From positions 1 through 23,671 of the forward strand of contig JAEWXG010000001.1 in the NCBI GenBank assembly GCA_023396095.1: a stretch of 23,671 nucleotides of DNA, in the 5' to 3' direction. Source of the DNA: Bacillota bacterium. GTDB taxonomy: Bacteria; Bacillota; Clostridia; Christensenellales; UBA3700. Shown piece by piece: positions 8,128 through 14,970 of the stretch. A program made the position numbers and the translations under genes. The notes beneath the pieces were generated by a model. The model was not told the origin of the DNA, did no database searches, and saw nothing but the letters and a program-made list of their open reading frames with translations. The stretch's first letter is position 1. Every line of letters begins with the position of its first letter.

Positions 8128-9834
8128 ATGAAGTTAGTCATTGCAGAAAAGCCAAGTGTTGCAATCTCCATTGCAAAGGTTATTGGAGCAAATAAAAAGA
8201 AAGATGGATATTATGAAGGAAACGGATATAGAGTATCTTGGTGTGTCGGACACTTAATTCAGATGGCAAATCCGGACGCTTACGATGAAAAGTATGCCAA
8301 GTGGAATATGGCTGATTTACCGATTATTCCAAAGGACTATAAGTATGAGGTGGCAAAGTCCACTAAGAAACAATTTGCTATCCTTAAAAAACTGATGAAT
8401 GATAAAGAGGTTGATACAGTTATCAATGCGTGCGACGCAGGTAGAGAAGGAGAGAGCATTTTTAGACTTGTATATAATCAAGTGAATTGTAAAAAGAAGA
8501 TGAAACGCCTTTGGATTTCATCTATGGAAGATAATGCGATTAGAGATGGCTTTGATCATCTAAAAGATGGAGAGGACTATGACAATCTCTTTGAATCAGC
8601 ACAGGCAAGAGCCATTGCGGATTGGCTTGTCGGAATGAACATCAGCAGGCTCTATTCTTGCCTGTATCAGCAAAGTTATAGTGTTGGAAGAGTGCAGACA
8701 CCTACTCTTGCTATGATCGTAAAAAGAGATGATGAGATAGTAAACTTTAAAAAGGAAAAATATTATACAGTAGAGCTTTCTACAAATGGCTTTACCCTTT
8801 CAACAGATAGAATTGATGATGAGGTTGCTGCTGAACAGCTCTTAAATTTAGTGGGTGATAAGATTGAAATTACTGATGTCATTCAGAAAGAAAAAATTAC
8901 TAAACCGGAATTGCCTTTTGACCTGACAACACTTCAAAGAGAATGTAACAAGTTCTTTGGATATTCAGCTAAACAGACACTTGATTACGCTCAAAGTCTA
9001 TATGAGAAAAAACTCATTACTTATCCAAGAACAGACAGCAGGTGTTTAACAGGAGATATGATTGTAAGTACGGTCAATAATATTTTGGGCAAGAATGACT
9101 TTGATACAGAGCGTATAAAGACGGTATTTAACTCTAGAAAGGTTACAGATCATCATGCGATTATCCCGACAATAAGTTCACTGAATGAAGATTTATCAGG
9201 CATTCCTGAGAGTGAAGCAAAGGTATACAGGCTTATTTCTAATAAGCTTCACGCAAGTGTTGGTTATCCTTTGGTCGAGAATACTACTAAGATTGTGGCT
9301 TCATTTGACGGCTTTGAATTTACAAGTTCAGGTAAGGTAATCAAGGAGGAAGGCTTTACAAAATATCTTAAAGAGTATAAGTCCAAGAAGAATGAGGATG
9401 CAGAACTTCCTAATGTAAGCATTGGAGATGTTATAAGCATTGAAAATAAAGAGATAAAAGAAAAATTTACCCAACCTCCGAAACACTTTACTGAAGATAC
9501 GCTATTAAAGTCTATGGAGATTGCAGGAAATGACGCACTTGAAAAAGGTGTAGAAGTGGAAAGAAAAGGACTTGGAACACCTGCAACAAGGGCAGGGATT
9601 ATTGAAAATCTAATCTTTAAGGGATTTGTAGAAAGGGATAAGAAAAACCTTGTAGCTACGCATAAAGGAATTAGCCTTGTAACGATTGTAGCGGATAGCT
9701 TTAAGTCGGCAGAAACTACCGCAAAATGGGAAATGGAATTATCCGATATTGCTCAGGGGAAATCATCAAAGGAAGAATTTTTAGAAGCGATTGAAAAAGA
9801 GATAAAAGAGGCGGTTTTGACATATAGCAAGTAA
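8128..9834 (+). CDS. topB: DNA topoisomerase III, type IA
   Basis: 568 aa from ATG 8128, which has AGGAGG 10 bases upstream; an earlier start at 8056 would run through the hairpin region and is unlikely. The TOPRIM domain is at the N-terminus (AEKPSVA at 5-11; DAGREGE at 103-109, holding the metal-binding acidic residues). The active-site Tyr299 is in ITYPRTDSR, and the HHAIIPT motif follows. No C-terminal zinc ribbons are seen, giving a short form compared with about 650 aa in E. coli TopB, as is usual for ICE-borne copies. It passes single strands through a transient 5'-phosphotyrosine break and presumably resolves intermediates during element processing or replication after transfer. It follows the transfer block and precedes the cargo. 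Confidence 0.93.
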   Translation: MKLVIAEKPSVAISIAKVIGANKKKDGYYEGNGYRVSWCVGHLIQMANPDAYDEKYAKWNMADLPIIPKDYKYEVAKSTKKQFAILKKLMNDKEVDTVINACDAGREGESIFRLVYNQVNCKKKMKRLWISSMEDNAIRDGFDHLKDGEDYDNLFESAQARAIADWLVGMNISRLYSCLYQQSYSVGRVQTPTLAMIVKRDDEIVNFKKEKYYTVELSTNGFTLSTDRIDDEVAAEQLLNLVGDKIEITDVIQKEKITKPELPFDLTTLQRECNKFFGYSAKQTLDYAQSLYEKKLITYPRTDSRCLTGDMIVSTVNNILGKNDFDTERIKTVFNSRKVTDHHAIIPTISSLNEDLSGIPESEAKVYRLISNKLHASVGYPLVENTTKIVASFDGFEFTSSGKVIKEEGFTKYLKEYKSKKNEDAELPNVSIGDVISIENKEIKEKFTQPPKHFTEDTLLKSMEIAGNDALEKGVEVERKGLGTPATRAGIIENLIFKGFVERDKKNLVATHKGISLVTIVADSFKSAETTAKWEMELSDIAQGKSSKEEFLEAIEKEIKEAVLTYSK

Positions 9835-9853
9835 GTGGATACTAATTTCAGAG

Positions 9854-9882
9854 TGGAAAAAATGTCTTAAAAGTGCTATAAT
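9854..9882 (+). promoter_or_regulatory. Promoter of the AbrB-DUF1016 unit
   Basis: TATAAT at 9877-9882 is preceded by TG one base upstream (TGCTATAAT, an extended -10 box). A -35-like TGGAAA at 9854-9859 gives a 17-base spacer. It lies in the only non-coding gap between topB and the AbrB gene, 36 bases before the ATG, and suggests the cargo unit is transcribed on its own. Confidence 0.6.
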
Positions 9883-9895
9883 CCTTTGTAGGAAA

Positions 9896-9908
9896 AGTAG
9901 GGCGAAAG
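9896..9908 (+). repeat. Right copy of a 13-bp inverted repeat flanking topoisomerase III
   Basis: AGTAGGGCGAAAG is the exact reverse complement of 8088-8100. It lies between the extended -10 box and the AbrB start, and its GAAAG end is part of the ribosome-site region, so AbrB-type autoregulation here is conceivable. Confidence 0.5.
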
Positions 9909-9917
9909 GAAGTAAGT

Positions 9918-10097
9918 ATGAAAGATATATTTATGGATACTGCAAAAGTTATGGCAAAAGGACAGGTTACTATCCCGAAAAGGATAAGGGAACTTTTGAA
10001 TTTAGAAAATGGAGACTATGTTACTTTTGTAGTTAATAAAGATAAGGTGCAAATTCAAAACTCCAAGACTTTTATTGAAGAAAATATTAGGAAATAA
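9918..10097 (+). CDS. AbrB/MazE/SpoVT-type DNA-binding protein
   Basis: 59 aa. It carries a swapped-hairpin AbrB domain: AKVMAKGQVTIPKRIRELLN followed by LENGDYVTFVV, the canonical G-Q-V-T-I-P-K/R core. It begins at ATG 9918 after AAAGGAAG. Such small proteins are often antitoxins that repress their own promoter, or transition-state regulators. A strong promoter directly upstream and a nuclease-like gene 28 bases downstream make an antitoxin or repressor role for that gene the natural reading (inference). The C-terminus NSKTFIEENIRK may be a short partner-binding tail. No MazF, VapC or similar toxin gene is present next to it. Confidence 0.85.
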   Translation: MKDIFMDTAKVMAKGQVTIPKRIRELLNLENGDYVTFVVNKDKVQIQNSKTFIEENIRK

Positions 10098-10125
10098 CAG
10101 CACATTTTTGGAGGCAGGTGAAACA

Positions 10126-10723
10126 ATGAATAAGGATAAGATGGCATTGCAGAATACAGATATTGGAAGGGATAATCATCAGTTTGATGATATTGTTAAG
10201 ATTGTCGAAAGTGCAAAGGATCGTGCTTATAAAAAAGTCAATGAAGAACTGATTTTGATGTATCAGGAAGTGGGAAAATACATTAGTGAAAAAACTAAGG
10301 AGGCATCTTATGGCTCTGGTTTCGTTGACAATGTAGCTGAATTTTTCTCAACAAACTATCCTGAATTAAAAGGGTTTAACCGCAGAGGTCTTTACAGAAT
10401 GAAGCAATTCTATGAGCTATATAAGGACGATGAAAAAGTGTCAACGCTGTTGACACAATTGAACTGGTCTAATCATTTAAAGATAATGTCCGGATCTAAA
10501 AGTAAAGAAGAAAGGGAATTCTATATTAACTTAGCTATAAAGGAGAATCTAACTCATCGGGAGTTGGTAAGGCAGATGGATAGCGGATACTATGAACGCT
10601 ATATGCTTTCAAATGGTAATAATTTGCCTGCTATACAAAGAGCAAAACAGGAAACACATAATTTATTTATGGATAGCTATGTATTGGAATTTCTTGATGC
10701 TCCCAAGATTGGAAATGAAAGAG
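10126..10723 (+). repeat. Direct repeat, copy 1 (DUF1016 5' part)
   Basis: This 598-base stretch aligns with 13906-14503 with no length change (constant offset 3,780). Identity is highest from about codon 35 on, with long identical runs, and is lost abruptly after GAAAGAGA at 10723. The two copies could recombine and delete the genes between them. Confidence 0.85.
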
Positions 10724-11157
10724 AATTTCAAAAATCAATTCTTGAAAATCTGAAGAACTTTATCTTAGAAATTGGAAAAGATTTTTCCTTTATAGGTAAT
10801 GAGTATAGGGTACAGGTCGGCAATCATGATTACTATATAGATTTGTTGTTCTATCATAGGGGACTATCTTGTTTAGTTGCATTTGAATTAAAAATTGGAG
10901 AGTTTAAGCCGGAATATATCGGAAAAATGAACCTGTATTTAGAAGCATTGGATAGAGAAGTTAAGAAACAAACGGAAAATCCAAGTGTCGGAGTTATTCT
11001 TTGTGCATCAAAAGATGATGAGGTTGTAGAATTTGCACTTAGCAGAAGTCTTTCACCAACAATGGTATCGGAATACACCTTAAAACTGATAGATAAAAAT
11101 TTATTGCAGAAAAAGTTGAAAGAGTACACTGAAATTGCTGAAGAAGATATTAAGTAG
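10126..11157 (+). CDS. DUF1016/YhcG family PD-(D/E)xK nuclease
   Basis: 343 aa. ATG 10126 with GGAGG at 10110-10114 is better than the upstream TTG 10075, which overlaps the AbrB gene. The N-terminal DUF1016_N helical domain (about 20-185) includes LILMYQEVGKYISEKT and MKQFYELY. A C-terminal PDDEXK nuclease domain (about 200-330) has Asp239 in YYIDLLFYHR and Glu254-Leu-Lys256 in AFELKIGEFKPEYIGKM. The active-site pattern D-x14-E-x-K is intact. Family members sit in defence and mobile regions; their substrate is not established. Together with the AbrB gene it looks like a toxin-antitoxin or restriction-like unit (inference). A second, broken copy lies 3,780 bases downstream. Confidence 0.85.
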   Translation: MNKDKMALQNTDIGRDNHQFDDIVKIVESAKDRAYKKVNEELILMYQEVGKYISEKTKEASYGSGFVDNVAEFFSTNYPELKGFNRRGLYRMKQFYELYKDDEKVSTLLTQLNWSNHLKIMSGSKSKEEREFYINLAIKENLTHRELVRQMDSGYYERYMLSNGNNLPAIQRAKQETHNLFMDSYVLEFLDAPKIGNEREFQKSILENLKNFILEIGKDFSFIGNEYRVQVGNHDYYIDLLFYHRGLSCLVAFELKIGEFKPEYIGKMNLYLEALDREVKKQTENPSVGVILCASKDDEVVEFALSRSLSPTMVSEYTLKLIDKNLLQKKLKEYTEIAEEDIK

Positions 11158-11209
11158 TCGATGTGACGATTGCGTGATAGAAAATAATAATTTTTAATGA
11201 GGTGACTTT

Positions 11210-12808
11210 ATGGATAATCCAATTTATCAAAGAGAAATGATGGACTTTATAAAAAAATTTCCCAACAATGGAAATGTAATGATTCCAATTCATGGTAGAA
11301 CAAAAAAATATGGTACCGATGCATATTTTCAATGCAGACTGTTTCCGTTAGAGTATGCTAAAAAGGAATTAGAGAAAGATGATACAAATGATTGGGGAGG
11401 AACTGCCCCGGGTTTTACTCAATTTGGATTCGGAGATGATGAGGAAGTCATTTATTCACGATTCAATAATCAAGTTAATATGGAACCTTTTGTTATAGAA
11501 AGGGATTATAATGGTCTTGTTAAACAAGATGAACTTGAAATTGTTGAAGAATTTAGATTGCTTAATAACTTATTTTTTGATAGGGCTAAAAATGAATATA
11601 TCGATTTGGAAAATGAAAAAACAGTGATAAGAATAGAAAATGGTTTTGTAACTGTAGACAGAAAATATTTAAAGAGATATCTTTCTGTGAAAGATATGGT
11701 TATGCTTGTTCATTGTGATAGCAGATATTCTACAACTAGCTTGGATCAAAGACTACCTGAAGATTTTAATACTGAAGTGATGGACAATAAAATATATACA
11801 TTATCATTTGGCGAGATATGCCGAAAGCCATTTTCGTTGCTTTATGCGAAAACAGCAATTTATGGTTGTTCTATTCAGGACTGTGAATATTGGCCATATA
11901 GCGAAAGTAAGGAATACGAAGACTACGCTATTGGTGTTGACGAAGATGGAAACGATATATTTTTTACATCTGATCCATCAATGTTGTCAAATTATTTTGA
12001 AGACAATAATGGAGCCCCGCATTACCTTACTCCAGTATATTTTAAACGTGAGGTATTGGGAAAATATTATGATAACCCTGATAGATATTTCATTGAATCA
12101 GGGCTATTAAGATGTGGAACATTATGGTCATTATATATTGACAATGAAAGCAGTGAATATGTTTCAGCTTACCTTGGCGATTTAGGAAGAAATCTTTCAA
12201 GAAAGGAGCAAATGCACTGGAAAAATTATAATATTACAATTGACGGAAAACTTAGTCATTCAAAGTTCATGAGAGATTTTTTAAGCACGTTTAGTTCATC
12301 AGAATCTCCTGTTTTTATTTTTCAAAATAAGTATAATAAGTTAAATGATGCATTTAAAGAAAAATTTGGTTATCCATTATTTCTTCCACTGCACAACGAT
12401 GATGAATATATACTTAAGAGCCTTAGAATTCCACTGTTGGAGTCGCAAGCAGAATTTGATCAACAGATATTAGCTCTTGTAAAATTGATTGTAGATTCGT
12501 TGAATGAAAAAGGCATTGAAATGTTGTTATCTTCAGAAACTGAAAAATTATCTGGTAGTATTTCAAAATTGAAAGAGCTATTTAGTCAGCATGGATTGAC
12601 AGATTATGAAGATGTAATAAATTTCTTGAAGAACCTACAAGGATTAAGGTCTTCAAGTGTTGCTCATAAGAAAGGCAAAAATTATGATAAAATTGTCAAA
12701 GCTTTTCAGATTGGAGAAATATCAAAGGTAGAGGTATTTGAAAAAATTATAAATAATGCAAATAATTTGTTAAATTATATTGAGAATAATTTGGATAAAA
12801 TAAATTAA
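11210..12808 (+). CDS. Unrecognised 532 aa protein with a C-terminal HEPN-like R-x5-H motif
   Basis: I do not recognise a named family with certainty. The start ATG 11210 follows GAGGTGA. The first 400 residues are mixed alpha/beta, rich in Asp/Glu and aromatic residues, with no membrane segment, Walker motif or standard nuclease motif. The last 120 residues look helical. Within them LRSSSVAHKKG has Arg480 and His486, fitting the R-x4-6-H signature of HEPN ribonucleases and sitting between two predicted helices, as in HEPN domains. The gene starts 52 bases after the DUF1016 gene, shares its direction and is followed by a terminator, so it is probably the third member of that unit. An RNase effector role is a hypothesis only. 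It might instead be an unrelated passenger. Confidence 0.6.
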   Translation: MDNPIYQREMMDFIKKFPNNGNVMIPIHGRTKKYGTDAYFQCRLFPLEYAKKELEKDDTNDWGGTAPGFTQFGFGDDEEVIYSRFNNQVNMEPFVIERDYNGLVKQDELEIVEEFRLLNNLFFDRAKNEYIDLENEKTVIRIENGFVTVDRKYLKRYLSVKDMVMLVHCDSRYSTTSLDQRLPEDFNTEVMDNKIYTLSFGEICRKPFSLLYAKTAIYGCSIQDCEYWPYSESKEYEDYAIGVDEDGNDIFFTSDPSMLSNYFEDNNGAPHYLTPVYFKREVLGKYYDNPDRYFIESGLLRCGTLWSLYIDNESSEYVSAYLGDLGRNLSRKEQMHWKNYNITIDGKLSHSKFMRDFLSTFSSSESPVFIFQNKYNKLNDAFKEKFGYPLFLPLHNDDEYILKSLRIPLLESQAEFDQQILALVKLIVDSLNEKGIEMLLSSETEKLSGSISKLKELFSQHGLTDYEDVINFLKNLQGLRSSSVAHKKGKNYDKIVKAFQIGEISKVEVFEKIINNANNLLNYIENNLDKIN

Positions 12809-12852
12809 AAAAACTTATTTATTCAATATGCAACAAGCGGAAATCAGGTTTA

Positions 12853-12884
12853 GGTGATTAGAGTAAAATCTAACCACCTTTTTT
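12853..12884 (+). terminator. Rho-independent terminator
   Basis: GGTGATTAGA (12853-12862) pairs with TCTAACCACC (12869-12878), one A-C mismatch, loop GTAAAA, followed by TTTTTT (12879-12884). It closes the AbrB-DUF1016-532 aa unit. Confidence 0.75.
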
Positions 12885-12909
12885 GATTGGAAAAAAGAAG
12901 GAGGTAAAA

Positions 12910-13196
12910 ATGCGAATAAATGATTTTCATAACATTTTGGAGCTTGTAAAACAAGATATACCGAATAAATTATATGATGAAATCATTTTTGATAATGTAG
13001 AAGGTGGCAAAGCAGTACAGATTTTACATATTGGAAGTTTTGACACAGAACCATATTCATTTGAAAAACTAGAAAGTTTTATGGAAAAACATGGTCTTTA
13101 AGAAAATTTGATTATCATACAGAAATCTATTTGAGCAACATGAATAGAACATCAGAAGAAAACTTAAAAACCATATTGAGATATAGCGTAAAGTAG
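12910..13196 (+). pseudogene. Frameshifted 3' remnant of a GyrI-like small-molecule-binding protein
   Basis: The first frame (63 codons from ATG 12910, ribosome site GGAGGT) contains VQILHIGSFDTEPYSFEKL and ends EKHGL at a TAA. Reading on in the next frame from 13101 gives RKFDYHTEIYLSNMNRTSEE and LKTILRYSVK, ending at TAG 13194-13196. Joined by restoring one base, this matches the C-terminal part of GyrI-like/SbmC-type proteins (the motifs QILHIG, EIYLSD-R and LKTILR). The normal protein has about 200 residues, so the N-terminal half is missing too. The stop overlaps the ribosome site of the next gene. It is probably non-functional, unless the frameshift is a sequencing error. Confidence 0.7.
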
Positions 13197-13207
13197 GAGG
13201 AAATATT

Positions 13208-13750
13208 ATGCCAAGACCAAGAACAAAAGAAGATTTAATGATTGCAGCGAAAGAAAACTATGATAAGTTGAACGTATTAATTGCTAAGCTATCTGACGAA
13301 GAATTAAACACACCTTTTGACTTTTCGAGTGATGAAAAAAAGAAAGAGGCTCATTGGAAAAGAGACAAAAATTTAAGAGATATATTGATTCATTTATATG
13401 AATGGCACCAACTTCTTTTGAATTGGGTAGATATAAATTTAAAGGGAGTGGCAAAACCTTTTATTCCAGCTCCATATGATTGGAAAACTTATGGAGATAT
13501 GAATGTCGAGTTTTGGAAAAAACATCAAAATACCTCTCTTGAAGATGCAAAAGAAATGTTTCAGAAATCCCATAAAGATATTTTAGAATTAGCTGAGAGA
13601 TTTACAAACGAAGAATTGTTTTCAAAAGATGTCTATAAGTGGGTAGGAGGAAGTGTACTTGGTTCGTATTTTGTAAGCACTACTTCAAGCCATTATGATT
13701 GGGCGATGAAGAAATTAAATGCGCATCAAAAAAATTGTAAGAAAAAATAA
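13208..13750 (+). CDS. ClbS/DfsB family four-helix protein
   Basis: 180 aa, ATG 13208 after TAGGAGGAAAT. It starts MPRPRTKEDLM and contains LRDILIHLYEWHQLLLNWV and the segment FIPAPYDWKTYGDMN, both typical of the ClbS/DfsB (DUF1706) family, which belongs to the DinB-like four-helix-bundle group. ClbS itself protects colibactin producers from their own DNA-damaging toxin; for most other members the substrate is unknown. Here it lies next to a GyrI-like remnant and a radical-SAM DNA-repair-like stub, so a small-molecule or DNA-damage resistance role is plausible but not shown. Length and sequence look complete. Confidence 0.8.
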   Translation: MPRPRTKEDLMIAAKENYDKLNVLIAKLSDEELNTPFDFSSDEKKKEAHWKRDKNLRDILIHLYEWHQLLLNWVDINLKGVAKPFIPAPYDWKTYGDMNVEFWKKHQNTSLEDAKEMFQKSHKDILELAERFTNEELFSKDVYKWVGGSVLGSYFVSTTSSHYDWAMKKLNAHQKNCKKK

Positions 13751-13770
13751 GCAGATATGGAGATGATAGA

Positions 13771-13896
13771 ATGCATTTTACGAAGGTAAAAGGAATATTA
13801 TCTTCAAAAAATGGAATGAATTTATTCAGAGGCTGTACACATGGTTGTATTTATTGTGACTCAAGAAGTAAATGCTATCAAATAAACCATAGATAG
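13771..13896 (+). pseudogene. 5' stub of an SPL-type radical SAM protein
   Basis: 41 codons from ATG 13771. FRGCTHGCIYCDSRSKCY carries the Cys-x3-Cys-x2-Cys motif that holds the 4Fe-4S cluster, and the surrounding sequence is that of the spore-photoproduct-lyase-like radical SAM proteins of Firmicutes (about 280 residues). The match stops at CYQINH; two codons later a stop coincides with the TAGGAGG in front of the second DUF1016 copy. All the rest of the gene is gone, so this is a clean deletion or insertion boundary. Confidence 0.75.
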
Positions 13897-13905
13897 GAGG
13901 AGCTT

Positions 13906-14503
13906 ATGGATAAAGAAAATATTTCTTTGCAAAATATAGATACAGAAAAAAATAACAATCCATTTGAAGAGATTGTTACGATTGTAGAAAATGCAAAAGA
14001 GCGTGCATACAGAAAAGTTAATGAAGAGCTGATTTTGATGTATCAAGAGGTAGGGAAATACATTAGTGAAAAAACTAATGAGGCATCTTATGGCTCCGGT
14101 TTCGTTGACAATGTAGCTGAATTTTTCTCTACTAACTATCCTGAATTAAAGGGCTTTAATCATAGAGGACTTTACAGAATGAAGCAATTCTATGAGCTAT
14201 ACAAAGATGATGAAAAAGTGTCACCACTGGTGACACAATTGAGCTGGACTAATCACTTGAAAATAATGTCAGCTTCTAAAAGTCAAGAAGAGAGAAGATT
14301 TTATATTGAATTGGCAGTAAAAGAAAGATATTCAAAGCGCGAATTGGAAAGACAGATGGATAGTGGCTACTATGAACGCTATATGCTCTCAAATGGTAAT
14401 AATTTGCCTGCTATACAAAGAGCAAAACAAGAAACACATAATCTATTTATGGATAGCTATGTATTGGAATTTCTTGATGCTCCGAAAATAGGGAATGAAA
14501 GAG
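13906..14503 (+). repeat. Direct repeat, copy 2 (DUF1016 5' part)
   Basis: Copy of 10126-10723, same length and frame. The sequence differs mainly at codon third positions near the 5' end, showing divergence or import from a related element rather than a very recent duplication. Confidence 0.85.
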
Positions 14504-14727
14504 ATTCGAAGGGTCGTTTATATATTGATTTTGAAAGTGCATTGCCGTACTACAAACAATATGGAATTATAGTTGGGGACAGTGAAGAAATAAAAGAATT
14601 TAATGATATTATGGATTTCTTATATCTTGGAAGAAGAGCAAAATTAGATGATTTTATTAAACTAAAAGAGTCATATGTGGCTCTAAATGCAATTATAGAG
14701 TATAATAATATAGATGAGAGTATTTAG
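13906..14727 (+). pseudogene. Chimeric DUF1016 gene: intact N-domain fused to a foreign tail
   Basis: 273 codons from ATG 13906 with GGAGGAG upstream. Residues 1-199 are collinear with and nearly identical to the first DUF1016 protein (from YMLSNGNNLPAIQRAKQETH onwards the two are the same up to NER). After that the sequence switches to an unrelated 74-residue tail, LYIDFESALPYYKQYG to NNIDESI, which I do not recognise. The whole PD-(D/E)xK nuclease domain (D...E-x-K) is therefore absent. The frame is still open, so a catalytically dead N-domain could be made; it might act as an inhibitor or decoy of the intact copy, but decay is the simpler explanation. Confidence 0.75.
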
Positions 14728-14955
14728 CTATAAAAAATTGTTCAAAAAATTTATTGATTTAGACATGACAAAATGAATTGATGGAAAAGGTAAAAAATAA
14801 GTAAAAGCACATTTTACAAAATGAAGAATGGGCAAAATATAACGACGGATGTTTTACTTAGAATTTGCAACGCTTTAGATTGTGATATTGATGAAATAGT
14901 GGAGTGCATTAAGATACAAAGTGAATTTGATACAGAAAATAATGATGATATTTAG
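14714..14955 (+). pseudogene. XRE-family regulator broken by two frameshifts
   Basis: Three frames joined give a complete small Cro/C1-type helix-turn-helix protein: MRVFSYKKLFKKFIDLDMTK, then ELMEKVK, then ISKSTFYKMKNGQNITTDVL and LRICNALDCDIDEIVE, ending at TAG 14953-14955. The recognition helix STFYKMKNG and the LRICNALDCDI segment are typical. The first break lies near AAAATGAATT (about 14772) and the second in a run of six A (about 14792-14797). Its start overlaps the end of the chimeric gene upstream. The intact form would be expected to control the PHP-ATPase operon that begins 16 bases later. Confidence 0.7.
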
Positions 14956-14970
14956 GAAAGGAAAATATAT

